NCBI GenBank assembly: GCA_038236995.1 | Contig: JBBRZE010000008.1 | Coordinates: 28,955-92,954, forward strand | Length of the DNA stretch: 64,000 nt | Source: JAAFHB01 sp038236995 | Lineage (GTDB): Bacteria; Bacteroidota; Bacteroidia; Bacteroidales; Prolixibacteraceae | Direction of reading: 5' to 3' | Shown here: positions 53,222-62,716 of the stretch, piece after piece | Position numbering within the stretch: the first letter of the stretch is position 1 | Layout: each line of letters opens with the position of its first letter | Notes under the pieces: generated by a model | The model's database searches: none | The model's input: the letters and a program-made list of their open reading frames with translations, nothing else | Told to the model about the DNA's origin: nothing | Translations under genes and position numbers: made by a program

Positions 53222-55234
53222 ATGACGCGTACCGAAGCAGAGGTAAAACTGCAACTTTTGTTTGGTTTTCAGCATTTTCATGATTTACAATGGCAGGTAA
53301 TTGAACAATTATTTGCTGGGAAAAGGATCCTGTTGATCGAAAAAACAGGCTTCGGAAAATCGTTGTGCTTTCAATTTCCTGCCACTCAGTTAAACGGAAT
53401 CACAATTGTGTTCTCTCCTCTTATCGCGCTGATGCGTGATCAGGTGCGCAGCATGTTGGAGAAAGGAATCCGGGTGGCAGCGATCAATTCCAATCAGGAC
53501 GATGAACAGAACGCAGCCATTATTGAACAAGCGCAGAATAATCAACTCGATATTCTCTATATTGCCCCTGAACGCATGGAAAATGCAGCATGGATTACAG
53601 CTTCCCGAAGCATGAAAATTGCAATGGTGGTAATCGATGAAGCACACTGTATTTCGATATGGGGTCAAAGTTTCAGACCCAATTACCGGAGAATTGTAAA
53701 CCTGGTGAAACTGTTACCGAAGAACTTCCCTGTTCTGGCGGCCACTGCCACAGCTACGCCGAGGGTACAGGCCGATATAATTGAACAGGTCGGTTCCGAT
53801 TTAATCCCGCTTAGGGGGCAGCTATTACGATTCAATCTTGGTTTATTTGTAGTGCATGTTCAAACCGAAGATGAAAAGTTTTTTTGGCTGGCCGAATATT
53901 TACCCAAACTATCCAAACCTGGAATTATTTATACCGGAACCCAGGCCAATACCGATATTTTTTCGAACTGGCTCCATTTTCTGGGCTTCAATTCAGCAGC
54001 TTACAGTGGCAGGTTAGATGCAGACTCGCGTATCCGAATTGAACAGGGCTTTAATACCAATCAATACGATTGTGTGGTTGCTACAAATGCATTGGGCATG
54101 GGAATTGACAAGCCGGATATTCGTTTTATTATTCACACTCAAATCACTCAGTCACCGATTCATTATTATCAGGAAATTGGCCGTGCCGGCAGAGACAACA
54201 AGAAAGCATTTGCCATACTTTTGTATAACCCAAATGAGGATCTGCAATTACCACGAAGTTTCATTGAGGGAAGTAAACCATCTTTAGATAAATACGGGAA
54301 GGTGATTGCAGCAACAAAAAAGGCCTTATTGGGCAGAAATGAAATTATTAAAGCCACGAACCTCAAGCAAACACAGGTGAATGTTATTTTGGCAGATTTG
54401 ATAGAACAGGGGATTATCCATGAACTTCAGGACAAATGCAAAAAGTATTTTTACAATCCCGATGCTCCTGAATTAGACCTATGGGCTTTTGATTTATTGC
54501 GCCAGATTCAATATGAAGAATTAGCAAAAATGATCGAATATACCAACATCCAATCGTGCCGGATGCAGTACCTGTGTAGTTATCTTGGCGATATTCATCA
54601 AAATACATGTGGAATTTGCGATAATGACAGAAATCGTCAGGTAAACATTACATCAACTGACATCTTAACAGCTAAATTGCATGAATTCAGGGAGACATAC
54701 TTCCCGTTGTTAGAAGTTGAAACACAGAGGAGCAGAATAGTAAATGGAGTTGCGGCTTCTTATTATGGTATTTCAAATGTTGGAGCAGCGTTGCATCATT
54801 CAAAATACGAAAGTGGCGGCGACTTCCCCGATTGGCTGCTTGGTTTGACCCTTAGGGCCTATCGCAAACACTATGAAAAAGGTGATTTTGATTTGATACT
54901 TTATGTACCACCAACAGAATCAGGGGATCTGGTAAGAAATTTCGCAGAGAAGATTTCTGCTGCTCTTAATATTCCAATATCTCATAAACTCTTGAAAAAT
55001 TTGCCAACTTTACCGCAAAAGATGTTTCATAGTGGGATATTAAAGAAAGACAATGTTAAAAATAAATTTGCATACGAATCACCGGATGACATTGCAGGTA
55101 AAAAAATTCTGTTAATAGATGATATTTTTGATAGCGGCAATACAATCAAGGAGATCGGTCAGTATTTAACCAATATCGGAGCAGAACTGATTGCTCCACT
55201 CGCGATTGCCAGGACTTTAGGAGGTGATATTTAA
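53222..55234 (+). CDS. RecQ-type DNA helicase fused to a C-terminal phosphoribosyltransferase domain
   Basis: A 670-residue protein. The N-terminal helicase carries Walker A (EKTGFGKS, Lys46), DEAH (139-142), TATAT (175-179) and QEIGRAGRD (317-325). A RecQ zinc site follows (Cys446, 452, 463, 466 in CRMQYLC and CGICD). There is no HRDC domain. Instead residues about 545-670 form a type I phosphoribosyltransferase: FDLILYVPP, then ILLIDDIFDSGNT (PRPP loop, about 629-641) and IAPLAIARTLG. Similar PRTase domains occur in ComFC. The helicase plus PRTase join mirrors ComFA + ComFC of competence. The DprA-like gene follows 12 bp later. Probably acts on DNA; a nucleotide role for the PRTase is inferred. 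Confidence 0.92.
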   Translation: MTRTEAEVKLQLLFGFQHFHDLQWQVIEQLFAGKRILLIEKTGFGKSLCFQFPATQLNGITIVFSPLIALMRDQVRSMLEKGIRVAAINSNQDDEQNAAIIEQAQNNQLDILYIAPERMENAAWITASRSMKIAMVVIDEAHCISIWGQSFRPNYRRIVNLVKLLPKNFPVLAATATATPRVQADIIEQVGSDLIPLRGQLLRFNLGLFVVHVQTEDEKFFWLAEYLPKLSKPGIIYTGTQANTDIFSNWLHFLGFNSAAYSGRLDADSRIRIEQGFNTNQYDCVVATNALGMGIDKPDIRFIIHTQITQSPIHYYQEIGRAGRDNKKAFAILLYNPNEDLQLPRSFIEGSKPSLDKYGKVIAATKKALLGRNEIIKATNLKQTQVNVILADLIEQGIIHELQDKCKKYFYNPDAPELDLWAFDLLRQIQYEELAKMIEYTNIQSCRMQYLCSYLGDIHQNTCGICDNDRNRQVNITSTDILTAKLHEFRETYFPLLEVETQRSRIVNGVAASYYGISNVGAALHHSKYESGGDFPDWLLGLTLRAYRKHYEKGDFDLILYVPPTESGDLVRNFAEKISAALNIPISHKLLKNLPTLPQKMFHSGILKKDNVKNKFAYESPDDIAGKKILLIDDIFDSGNTIKEIGQYLTNIGAELIAPLAIARTLGGDI

Positions 55235-55246
55235 AAACCAATTAGC

Positions 55247-56419
55247 ATGAATAGTTACATTGAAAATACCTACTGGATTTCAATTGCTCATTTACCAAAA
55301 TGGCATACCGAAAGAATTAATCGGCTGATAATAGAGATTATCCATGAGAATAAACTGTCGTGGGTTGATTTCTTTGAACTTGAGAAAAATGGGTGGAGGG
55401 AGCTATTTGCATTTACAGCTAAGGAGCTGACAGATTTGGAAGATGCAAAAAATGATCTCCCCCGCATTGCATTTATTGCAGAACAATTACAAAATGAAGG
55501 CTTTCAGATTATACCAATCAATTCTCCCGATTATCCAACAGTATTGAAAGAAAACTTAAAGATAAAAAGCAGTCCCCCGATACTCTACATTAAAGGTCGA
55601 AGCGGGTTGCTGCAAGAAGATCCGGTGGCCATTGTGGGTTCCAGAAACGCTGGTCAAGCCGCACTGAATTTTACAGATCAGGTAGCTAAGAGATTAGCCA
55701 GAGAATTGAAGGTTGTCGTAAGCGGTTTTGCCAAAGGAGTTGATAAGCAGGCATTGGACAGCACAATTGAAGCTCACGGGAAAAGCATTATCGTTTTGCC
55801 TCAGGGAATACTCACATTCAATTCAGGTTTTAAAAAATACTATGAGCCCATTGTAAACGGAAATGTTCTTGTATTGAGTACTTTTTTCCCAAAAGCCGGA
55901 TGGGATGTCGGATTTGCGATGGCGCGAAATGCCTATATCTATGGATTGGCAAAAGAGATATATGTGGCAGAGACTGATAATAAAGGTGGTACATGGGAAG
56001 GAGCCATGGATGGTTTGCAAAAACAACGAAAGATTTATGTAAGAGAGCCGGAACCAAAAGAAGTGAATTCAAACCTTAAACTAATTGAATTTGGAGCAAT
56101 CCCCGTTAACAATGAAGGTGTACTAATTGATTTCAAGACGACTCCTGCTAAAAATTTATTTGAAGAGCAATTAGAAAAAAATGAATTAAATGAGTCAGGT
56201 ACAAAATACAAGAATGCTCCAGAAAATGTTGAAGAAGAAATTATTGAACTGCTCAAAAAAGAAAACTACACTACAAGGGAGATTATTTTGTCATTGAAAC
56301 TGGATTGGGACAGTCGTAAATTAACAAGTTTTCTGAAAAAAAACCCAAATATCAAGGTTATCGCAGGAAAACAGACAAAATATGGTTTGACTAATACTGT
56401 CAATCTTAAGCTCTTCTAA
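55247..56419 (+). CDS. DprA/Smf-like SLOG-fold DNA-processing protein
   Basis: A 390-residue cytoplasmic protein. Residues about 110-290 have the DprA Rossmann-like core: VAIVGSRNAGQAAL (GSR 131-133) and VVVSGFAKGVDKQAL (160-170), then SIIVLPQGI and TDNKGGTWEGAMDGL. An N-terminal helical segment (1-80) replaces or degenerates the usual SAM/HhH part. A C-terminal winged-helix-like tail (EEEIIELLKKENYTTREIIL) follows a linker. DprA loads RecA on single-stranded DNA in competent cells; paralogues linked to helicases also occur in putative defence systems. Spacing to its neighbours (12 and 24 bp) indicates one operon. Confidence 0.88.
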   Translation: MNSYIENTYWISIAHLPKWHTERINRLIIEIIHENKLSWVDFFELEKNGWRELFAFTAKELTDLEDAKNDLPRIAFIAEQLQNEGFQIIPINSPDYPTVLKENLKIKSSPPILYIKGRSGLLQEDPVAIVGSRNAGQAALNFTDQVAKRLARELKVVVSGFAKGVDKQALDSTIEAHGKSIIVLPQGILTFNSGFKKYYEPIVNGNVLVLSTFFPKAGWDVGFAMARNAYIYGLAKEIYVAETDNKGGTWEGAMDGLQKQRKIYVREPEPKEVNSNLKLIEFGAIPVNNEGVLIDFKTTPAKNLFEEQLEKNELNESGTKYKNAPENVEEEIIELLKKENYTTREIILSLKLDWDSRKLTSFLKKNPNIKVIAGKQTKYGLTNTVNLKLF

Positions 56420-56443
56420 TAAATTAATAAAAACGAATAAGAT

Positions 56444-57013
56444 ATGTATTTATTTTTTGACACCGAAACGACGGGATTGCCCAGAAACTATAAAGCACCT
56501 GTTTCGGATCTGAACAACTGGCCGCGTCTGGTTCAATTAGCTTATCATCTCTATGACGATGAAGGGAACAAAATTTCGGAGGGCGACCATATTATTAAAC
56601 CCGAAGGATTTACAATTCCGATTGAAGCATCGCGGATTCACGGGATATCGACTGAAAGGGCAAACCTGGAAGGAATCTCTCTTCTGACTGTTTTGCAGGC
56701 CTTTCAAGCGCTAATCGATCAGGCAGATTATCTTGTTGCCCACAACATGAGCTTTGACGAAAAAATAGTGGGTGCTGAATTTTTGAGAAATAAGATGCAA
56801 GATAGTCTGGTATCCAAAAGAAAGATTTGCACGATGCAAAGCACTACAAATTTCTGTGCAATCCCGGGGCCGTACGGCTACAAGTGGCCAAAACTCTCAG
56901 AGTTGCATTACAAACTTTTCAGGACAGGTTTCGAAGAGGCACACAATGCATCGGTGGATATCAATGCTACTGCACGATGTTTTTGGGAATTAAAAAGACT
57001 TGGTAAGATTTGA
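56444..57013 (+). CDS. DEDDh 3'-5' exonuclease (DnaQ/epsilon-like)
   Basis: A compact 189-residue exonuclease. All catalytic residues are visible: D6 and E8 in FFDTETTG, D105 in HNMSFDEKIV, and H167/D172 in EEAHNASVDINATA, so this is the DEDDh type. There are no extra domains. Such enzymes degrade single-stranded DNA or RNA from the 3' end; stand-alone versions serve repair, RNA trimming or defence. As the last gene of the three-gene cassette it could act on strands unwound by the helicase. The terminator directly after it closes the operon. Confidence 0.92.
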   Translation: MYLFFDTETTGLPRNYKAPVSDLNNWPRLVQLAYHLYDDEGNKISEGDHIIKPEGFTIPIEASRIHGISTERANLEGISLLTVLQAFQALIDQADYLVAHNMSFDEKIVGAEFLRNKMQDSLVSKRKICTMQSTTNFCAIPGPYGYKWPKLSELHYKLFRTGFEEAHNASVDINATARCFWELKRLGKI

Positions 57014-57019
57014 AAAAAT

Positions 57020-57061
57020 AGCCGTGTGATTGTCCAAATATTGAACAATCACACGGCTTTT
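57020..57061. terminator. Strong terminator between the exonuclease and GH78 genes
   Basis: A perfect 14-bp stem (AGCCGTGTGATTGT / ACAATCACACGGCT) with an 11-nt loop, followed by TTTT on the plus strand and, because A-runs precede the stem, by a U-run on the minus strand. It serves both convergent genes. Only 6 bp separate it from the exonuclease stop. Confidence 0.88.
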
Positions 57062-57082
57062 AACTTTTTTATTTGAGCCGTT

Positions 57083-59749
57083 TTAAAGTGTATAGTTGAT
57101 CTTGTACTTTCCACTTTTGACTGCAACGACAGCGCTTTTTTCTCCTGAAAGCTCGTATTCTTTCCCGTCCAAACTGTATTTTTTGATTCCTGAAGGAATT
57201 ACAACTCCGGCTTCACTGCCAACAGGGATTTCGACATTCAGTTCCATTACCTTTTCCTTTAATTCCCAGTTGACAACAAGCTTCCCGTAAGGAGTTTCCT
57301 TAAATGTTTTGGCCCAGGTTATTCCCTCTGGTATTTGGGGTTGAATGAGCACCTGGCGGTAGGCCGGAACATTTTCAGCAGAGCGGATTCCTCCCACCGC
57401 CTGGTAAAACCACGAGCCGACACCATTGTAGCAATTATGAATCCGGCTCCGGTCCCCATTCCAATGTTCCCAGGTAGTTGTGGCGCCATTTTCAATCATG
57501 TACAAATAGCCCGGATAATCTTTCTTTTTCAGCATTGAATACATCAGGTCGGCCGACTGGGTTTTAACCGACCATTCCGTCAGGACTGGAATTCCGACGA
57601 GCCCGCAGGCAAAATGCCCTCCGCGATTGGTTGTAGTTTCGTTGAACAGACTTTTTGTAACTGATGCGATCAATTCTTCCGGAACAACACCTGCCAGCAA
57701 TGGGTAAGCAAGATCGATCTGGGTAGCTGTGGCATAGGTATTTTTGGATGAATCGAAATAGCTTTTGTGGATCTGTTTCTGAAGCTGATCCTTTTTCTGT
57801 GAATACAATCCTGCATCGTCGGTTTTTCCAAGCACCTTCGCTATTTTCTGCATGTTATCGTAGCAAACCGCAACGAAACAATTGTTTACCAGGTCAACTG
57901 AAGCTTCCGCCTTTTGATCGATTCCTGTTGGCGTGGCCCAGTCGCCCAGGTACCATCCTCTGTAGTCGGTATCAGGCCAGGGTTTCAGCAAACCATCAAC
58001 CGTATATTTATCCACATATTGCAACCATTTTTGCATGGTAGGGTAATATTTTTCAAGAATAGCTTCATCACCATAGTTCAGATAGGTTTTCCACGAAGCC
58101 GTGATGATAAAGCCACACCAGTACGGGCCTCCACCTGCCTTATACGGGTTGGGTGCAGTATGAGGCATCCCGCCATCATCGCGGACACAGTCTGCCCATG
58201 CCTGCAACCAATTCGCATACAAAGGATTCAGATTAAACATGGTTTGTGCCGTTTCTGTAGAGGCATTTCCGTCGCCACCATAACCCAGGCGTTCAATCGT
58301 TGGACAATCGACCAGATCGCCGCCAATACTAAGGCATTGCAGCGTGTAAAAAATCATGTCGTGGATCTTATTCATTTCCGGATCGGAACACTGAAACCCT
58401 GAAGCCTGCTCAAAACCGGTATGAATGAGATAAGCTTTAATTGATTCGGCGGAAGGAGCTTCCTGTAGTTTTGAAATCCGGATATACCTGAATCCATGAT
58501 AGTTGAATTTATTTTTGAAAACTTCAGAACCTTCTCCGGAAGCAATGTAACGGTCGGTTTGCTTCTGATCGGCGAACTTCCCTTTATCATCCAGATGATC
58601 AGAATACTCCAAAACGATTTCCTGCGATTTTTGCAGTTTTGCAAAATTGATTTCGATCCAGCCGGTCAGGGTTTTTCCCATGTCGATCAGAAATGTATCT
58701 TTAGCAATGGACCGTATTTCTATAGGTTTTATTGTTTCTGCAATGCGGTTCACCTCCACCATTTGAGGACTTACTTCATAGTCGGGAGCCGAAATTACCG
58801 AAACCGGGCTCCAGTTTTTACCATCCATTCCTTCAGCAGACAAATCATTTATTGCCAACGAGCCATCCACAATTTCACCGCCAAACTGATGAGGCTGCCA
58901 ACTGCCATGCCGTGTGTAACTGCTCTTTCGTCCAACCCAGGAAGCATCTGTTGAAAGGATAATGTCCCGCCTGTTTTCAGACAGCTTTTCTAACTGGGCT
59001 TTCACCAGAGGACCATTGTGAACGACTCCAGGCAAACCTTTAGTATACCAACCACTTGCAAGCCATAAAACGATGTCATTTTGACCCTTCTTCACCAACT
59101 TCGAAACATCGTAAGTGATCGCCCATGAGCGTTTGTCGAATTGTGAAACGGCCGGGGAAAGAACTCCGTCACCCACTTTTTGACCATTCAAATATACTTC
59201 ATGGTATCCCAGCGAATTTACATACAAAAGCAATTTCCCATTCGTATCATTCACATCGAACGATTTTTTCAACTGGGGGCATTCGTTGTAACCTGCAGGA
59301 GTCGGAAACCCAATATAGGAGGCATGCCATTCATCCTTATTTAATAGCCCGATGCTGAAATTGCAAACCGGACTCCATGACGAAACGTTCCCTGCTTCAT
59401 CCCATATCCTGACCTTCCAATAAGCAGACGTACCTGAACCGAGCACTTTCCCTTGGTAAGGAACCATAATACTTACTGAAGATTCAGACTTTCCGGAGTC
59501 CCAGAGATCAGCCTGATCCTTATCAAGCAGTGAAGGGTCGCTTGCAACCAATACCTGAAAGGCCTTTTGTTCAGTCGCGTTTTTGTTACTCAGAATTTCC
59601 CAGCTAAATCGAGGCACCGTTTTATCAATCCCCAAAGGATTTTGGAGGTTTTCGCACTTCAGTTCATAAACATTTAGGTTTCCTTCCGGGGCGCATCCCC
59701 AAAGGCAGAAAACAAAGGCAATACAAGCAATTACGAGTGATGACTTCAT
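57083..59749 (-). CDS. GH78 alpha-L-rhamnosidase lipoprotein (third copy)
   Basis: An 888-residue lipoprotein (lipobox LWGC). It has the standard GH78 order: LKCENLQNPLGIDKTVPRFSW, KLLLYVNSLGYHEVYLNGQKVGD, WLASGWYTKGLPG, then the barrel with VDCPTIERLGYGGDG, where Glu sits as the acidic catalytic residue. The DCP block differs from the other two copies (TIERLGYGGD against HRERRGYTGD and QRDERLGWLGD), so the three are not recent duplicates. It removes alpha-L-rhamnose. It follows the YncE-phosphoesterase gene by 18 bp on the same strand, so the two are likely co-transcribed. Confidence 0.92.
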   Translation of the reverse strand: MKSSLVIACIAFVFCLWGCAPEGNLNVYELKCENLQNPLGIDKTVPRFSWEILSNKNATEQKAFQVLVASDPSLLDKDQADLWDSGKSESSVSIMVPYQGKVLGSGTSAYWKVRIWDEAGNVSSWSPVCNFSIGLLNKDEWHASYIGFPTPAGYNECPQLKKSFDVNDTNGKLLLYVNSLGYHEVYLNGQKVGDGVLSPAVSQFDKRSWAITYDVSKLVKKGQNDIVLWLASGWYTKGLPGVVHNGPLVKAQLEKLSENRRDIILSTDASWVGRKSSYTRHGSWQPHQFGGEIVDGSLAINDLSAEGMDGKNWSPVSVISAPDYEVSPQMVEVNRIAETIKPIEIRSIAKDTFLIDMGKTLTGWIEINFAKLQKSQEIVLEYSDHLDDKGKFADQKQTDRYIASGEGSEVFKNKFNYHGFRYIRISKLQEAPSAESIKAYLIHTGFEQASGFQCSDPEMNKIHDMIFYTLQCLSIGGDLVDCPTIERLGYGGDGNASTETAQTMFNLNPLYANWLQAWADCVRDDGGMPHTAPNPYKAGGGPYWCGFIITASWKTYLNYGDEAILEKYYPTMQKWLQYVDKYTVDGLLKPWPDTDYRGWYLGDWATPTGIDQKAEASVDLVNNCFVAVCYDNMQKIAKVLGKTDDAGLYSQKKDQLQKQIHKSYFDSSKNTYATATQIDLAYPLLAGVVPEELIASVTKSLFNETTTNRGGHFACGLVGIPVLTEWSVKTQSADLMYSMLKKKDYPGYLYMIENGATTTWEHWNGDRSRIHNCYNGVGSWFYQAVGGIRSAENVPAYRQVLIQPQIPEGITWAKTFKETPYGKLVVNWELKEKVMELNVEIPVGSEAGVVIPSGIKKYSLDGKEYELSGEKSAVVAVKSGKYKINYTL

Positions 59750-59767
59750 GTTATTTTTTAGTTTTAG

Positions 59768-62446
59768 TTAATCTTCTTTCTCCTCTTTCCCGCTGTATTT
59801 CTTTGGGTACAATTCATTTCCTTTCATTGCAAACCAGATGATCCGGTTAAACAGATCATCATCTCCCTGGTCGATATGGTCAAATTGAGGTTCCATACTT
59901 TTACGGGCATAGTAGAGTGCGGCCCCTTTTAATTCAGCCAGACTCTTATTCATTTCATTTAAAGGGATTTCATTGGGAACTGAATAGAAGGGGGAGAAAT
60001 CGGGAGTCGACGAAAAACAGTTGAACATGGGCATGGCCGTAGCATCGCTGATGTTCATAGGCGGGATTCCCAGTATCTGTTCGATGGTTCGTAACAAAGA
60101 CACCTGGTTATAATTCGTTCGGATCGTTTGCTTTAGTCTCGAATAAGGACTTACAACTGCGCCAACAGTCCGGTAAGCTGATACATGATCCCAGCCATCC
60201 TGCGAATCATCTTCGGTTATAAAAATTGCAGTGTTTTTCCAGAAACGGCTTTTTGAGATGGCTTCGATGATTTGACCAAGCGCAAGATCGTTATCAGCCA
60301 CAAAGGCACGCGGTGTAGGTAAACCGGGGCGGGTTCCGGTGGTATGGTCATTTGAAAGGGCCATCACCATAAGTTCAGGCCACTGGTCCCCTTCCATTTT
60401 ATCATAGGCATTCAACTCATCTATAAATGCTTTTGCCCTGAGTATATCCGGAATATGATGATCATCGGAGCTCGGAAAATTCTGACTTAAAATATTTTCA
60501 ACAGGCTTAATGGTCGTCTTATTTTCGAAACTGAACTTTTCTCCTTTTAGGAATCCCTCATAGATAGAGGTCCAGTTCAGACTTTTATCGAATTCAACAT
60601 CACACGCTTCTCCGTAAATACGCACACTTTTCCCGGCCCTCATCGCATTGTCCCAGATAAAACCGGTTGGTGCATAAACGAGTGCATCCGTCTGAACATG
60701 CGGATAACTTCTGATCCATGCCCGGACATTTTTCTCAACATAATCGGTAACAATACCCATATCAGTCCATTGATGACCTTCAGCAGAGCATTTCCCCGAT
60801 GCATAATAATTGTCTAACAGCAAAAATTCATCTACGATTTTATGGGTATTCGGTGTGACTTTCTTTCCAAAAGTACAAAGGGTTGAATCTCCGTCTCCGG
60901 CTTTTACATCTCCAAGTATCTGATCATAGGTTCTGTTCTCTTTGATAATATAAACCACATGTTTAAATACAGATGGTTCTCCAATCCTGAAAGGAACCGG
61001 AACCGGCGCTGCATTTTTCCGGGGTAACTTTTCGGTGAGTGCCAACCTGAAAAACTGATTGCTCTTTTCTACTTTCCCGGTATACTTCTGTAACGTTGAT
61101 TTTTCCGGTACCGGGATTGCCGAAACCGATGCCATTAGCCTGTGAGAATTATAATTGGCCTTCCCTGTTTTTTCAGAAACAGTAGGAATTCTTGATCCTT
61201 CAGCCTCAATATTGGCAACAAACAAAAGGCTATCCCGGTAAATGGCAATTCCTCCCGGATAAGCGCCTGTTGGTATAAAGCCGGAGACTTTACTCTTATT
61301 TTCAGTAGCGGTGGCAGAAGAGAGTTTCCCAAGTCGGACAACAGCCAATGCATTATCCATCCCATTTGCAACATAGAGCGTTCCACCTTCACTGTTAATA
61401 GCCAGACCATTTGGAGAATCACCGAAATAGTCATTATTATCGGGTGATAACCTTACAGAGATTTGTTCACTCACCTCATCCGTTCCGGTATTGATCACAG
61501 AAACCATATCACTGTTCGCATTAGCTACAAAAATGAATTTCTGATCCTTGCTGGCAACAATATCGTTGGGATGCAAACCCACCTTAATCTCTATTAAAGG
61601 TTTGCCCGTGAGGGGATCCAGAACCAGCACAGTGCCTTCGCGGGTTGCTCCGGTCAGTGGATCAACTTTAGCTAATCCCCATGGCACACCAGCCACATCG
61701 GCATCACCTTTGTCGGGAACCGATCCAGCCCAGTTGGTGACATACAGCTTTCCATTTGCAGCCGCAATCCCAAAAGGCGCGACACCTGCCGGGGCAGACC
61801 AAATTGTCTTACCTGTTTTAATATCAAGCTTCTCAACAGTATTGTTGCCATTTAGTACAACGTAAAGTACCAGTGAACCTGCTTCCACGGCCACGAGCAC
61901 TTCATTCGGTAAGGCCGCTTGAGCAGGTTTTACAGTTTCAAACGAAAATGTTTTTAAAACACTGATTTTCTTTTCGTTCCAGGCAGCCTGAACAACAACC
62001 GACTTGGTTTTCCCCCATGCACTCCAGTAAAGTTCATATCCATCAGCTGTTTTGCCCCACGAAATACCGGAATAGGTATTCATCAGGCCATCATTCGCAA
62101 AATGGCTTTTCAGCACGAAACGGCTTGCGATTTTCTTCGTCACCGGGTTGATAATAACAACTGAATAGCGTCCTTCAACAGCGATCCATTTTCCATCAGG
62201 CGAAAGAGAACAATCGAGGGCGTGGTTCTCGAGTTCTTTATCACCGAAATAGATCTGTTCGCCTGCCGGATCAACCCATTTGTTATAAGGCATTAAAACT
62301 GGCAGATCACTTCCTGTGAGGGTACTGTTCTCGTAGGAACTCATGTATTTCTGCTGCTGCTTCAGCGATCTCTTCGATTGCGAAAACGACTGGTTTACGG
62401 CTATCAGCGCAGTAAAAATTAAAATCAGAAATAGTTTATTTTCCAT
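59768..62446 (-). CDS. YncE-type beta-propeller fused to an alkaline-phosphatase-like phosphoesterase, exported
   Basis: An 892-residue protein with a signal peptide (KLFLILIFTALIAVNQSFSQ). Residues about 60-440 are YVTN/YncE propeller blades (LVLYVVLNGNNTVEKLDIKTG, KFIFVANANSDMVSVINTG, TLYVANGMDNALAVVRLG). Residues about 480-850 are a phospholipase-C/acid-phosphatase-like domain: VVYIIKENRTYDQILGD (metal/nucleophile region), NYYASGKCSAEGHQW, and TAIFITEDDSQDGWDHVSAYR (metal site). Such bifunctional proteins are common in Bacteroidota near glycosidase genes. The substrate is unknown; a phosphoester on a glycan or lipid is possible. Confidence 0.87.
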   Translation of the reverse strand: MENKLFLILIFTALIAVNQSFSQSKRSLKQQQKYMSSYENSTLTGSDLPVLMPYNKWVDPAGEQIYFGDKELENHALDCSLSPDGKWIAVEGRYSVVIINPVTKKIASRFVLKSHFANDGLMNTYSGISWGKTADGYELYWSAWGKTKSVVVQAAWNEKKISVLKTFSFETVKPAQAALPNEVLVAVEAGSLVLYVVLNGNNTVEKLDIKTGKTIWSAPAGVAPFGIAAANGKLYVTNWAGSVPDKGDADVAGVPWGLAKVDPLTGATREGTVLVLDPLTGKPLIEIKVGLHPNDIVASKDQKFIFVANANSDMVSVINTGTDEVSEQISVRLSPDNNDYFGDSPNGLAINSEGGTLYVANGMDNALAVVRLGKLSSATATENKSKVSGFIPTGAYPGGIAIYRDSLLFVANIEAEGSRIPTVSEKTGKANYNSHRLMASVSAIPVPEKSTLQKYTGKVEKSNQFFRLALTEKLPRKNAAPVPVPFRIGEPSVFKHVVYIIKENRTYDQILGDVKAGDGDSTLCTFGKKVTPNTHKIVDEFLLLDNYYASGKCSAEGHQWTDMGIVTDYVEKNVRAWIRSYPHVQTDALVYAPTGFIWDNAMRAGKSVRIYGEACDVEFDKSLNWTSIYEGFLKGEKFSFENKTTIKPVENILSQNFPSSDDHHIPDILRAKAFIDELNAYDKMEGDQWPELMVMALSNDHTTGTRPGLPTPRAFVADNDLALGQIIEAISKSRFWKNTAIFITEDDSQDGWDHVSAYRTVGAVVSPYSRLKQTIRTNYNQVSLLRTIEQILGIPPMNISDATAMPMFNCFSSTPDFSPFYSVPNEIPLNEMNKSLAELKGAALYYARKSMEPQFDHIDQGDDDLFNRIIWFAMKGNELYPKKYSGKEEKED

Positions 62447-62716
62447 CTGAAAAGAGATAATAGTTTAATAACTAAATGGGGCCTAAATATAATAAAAGGA
62501 CTTTTGGATGTTTCAACTTTGGTATTCCAAAGATAGTTTTAATGTAAAGAAAAAACGTCCCAATTCCAGAAAAACCAGGAAAGTGATCACTGATTTGACA
62601 ACTATACGCTGCGATTGTAACATCCAAGCCTTCTTTCACGTACGAACTTTTTATTTTAATTTCAGATGTTCCTCAGTTTAAATTGCCTTTCTTTGACTCA
62701 ATTAAGAATATATACT

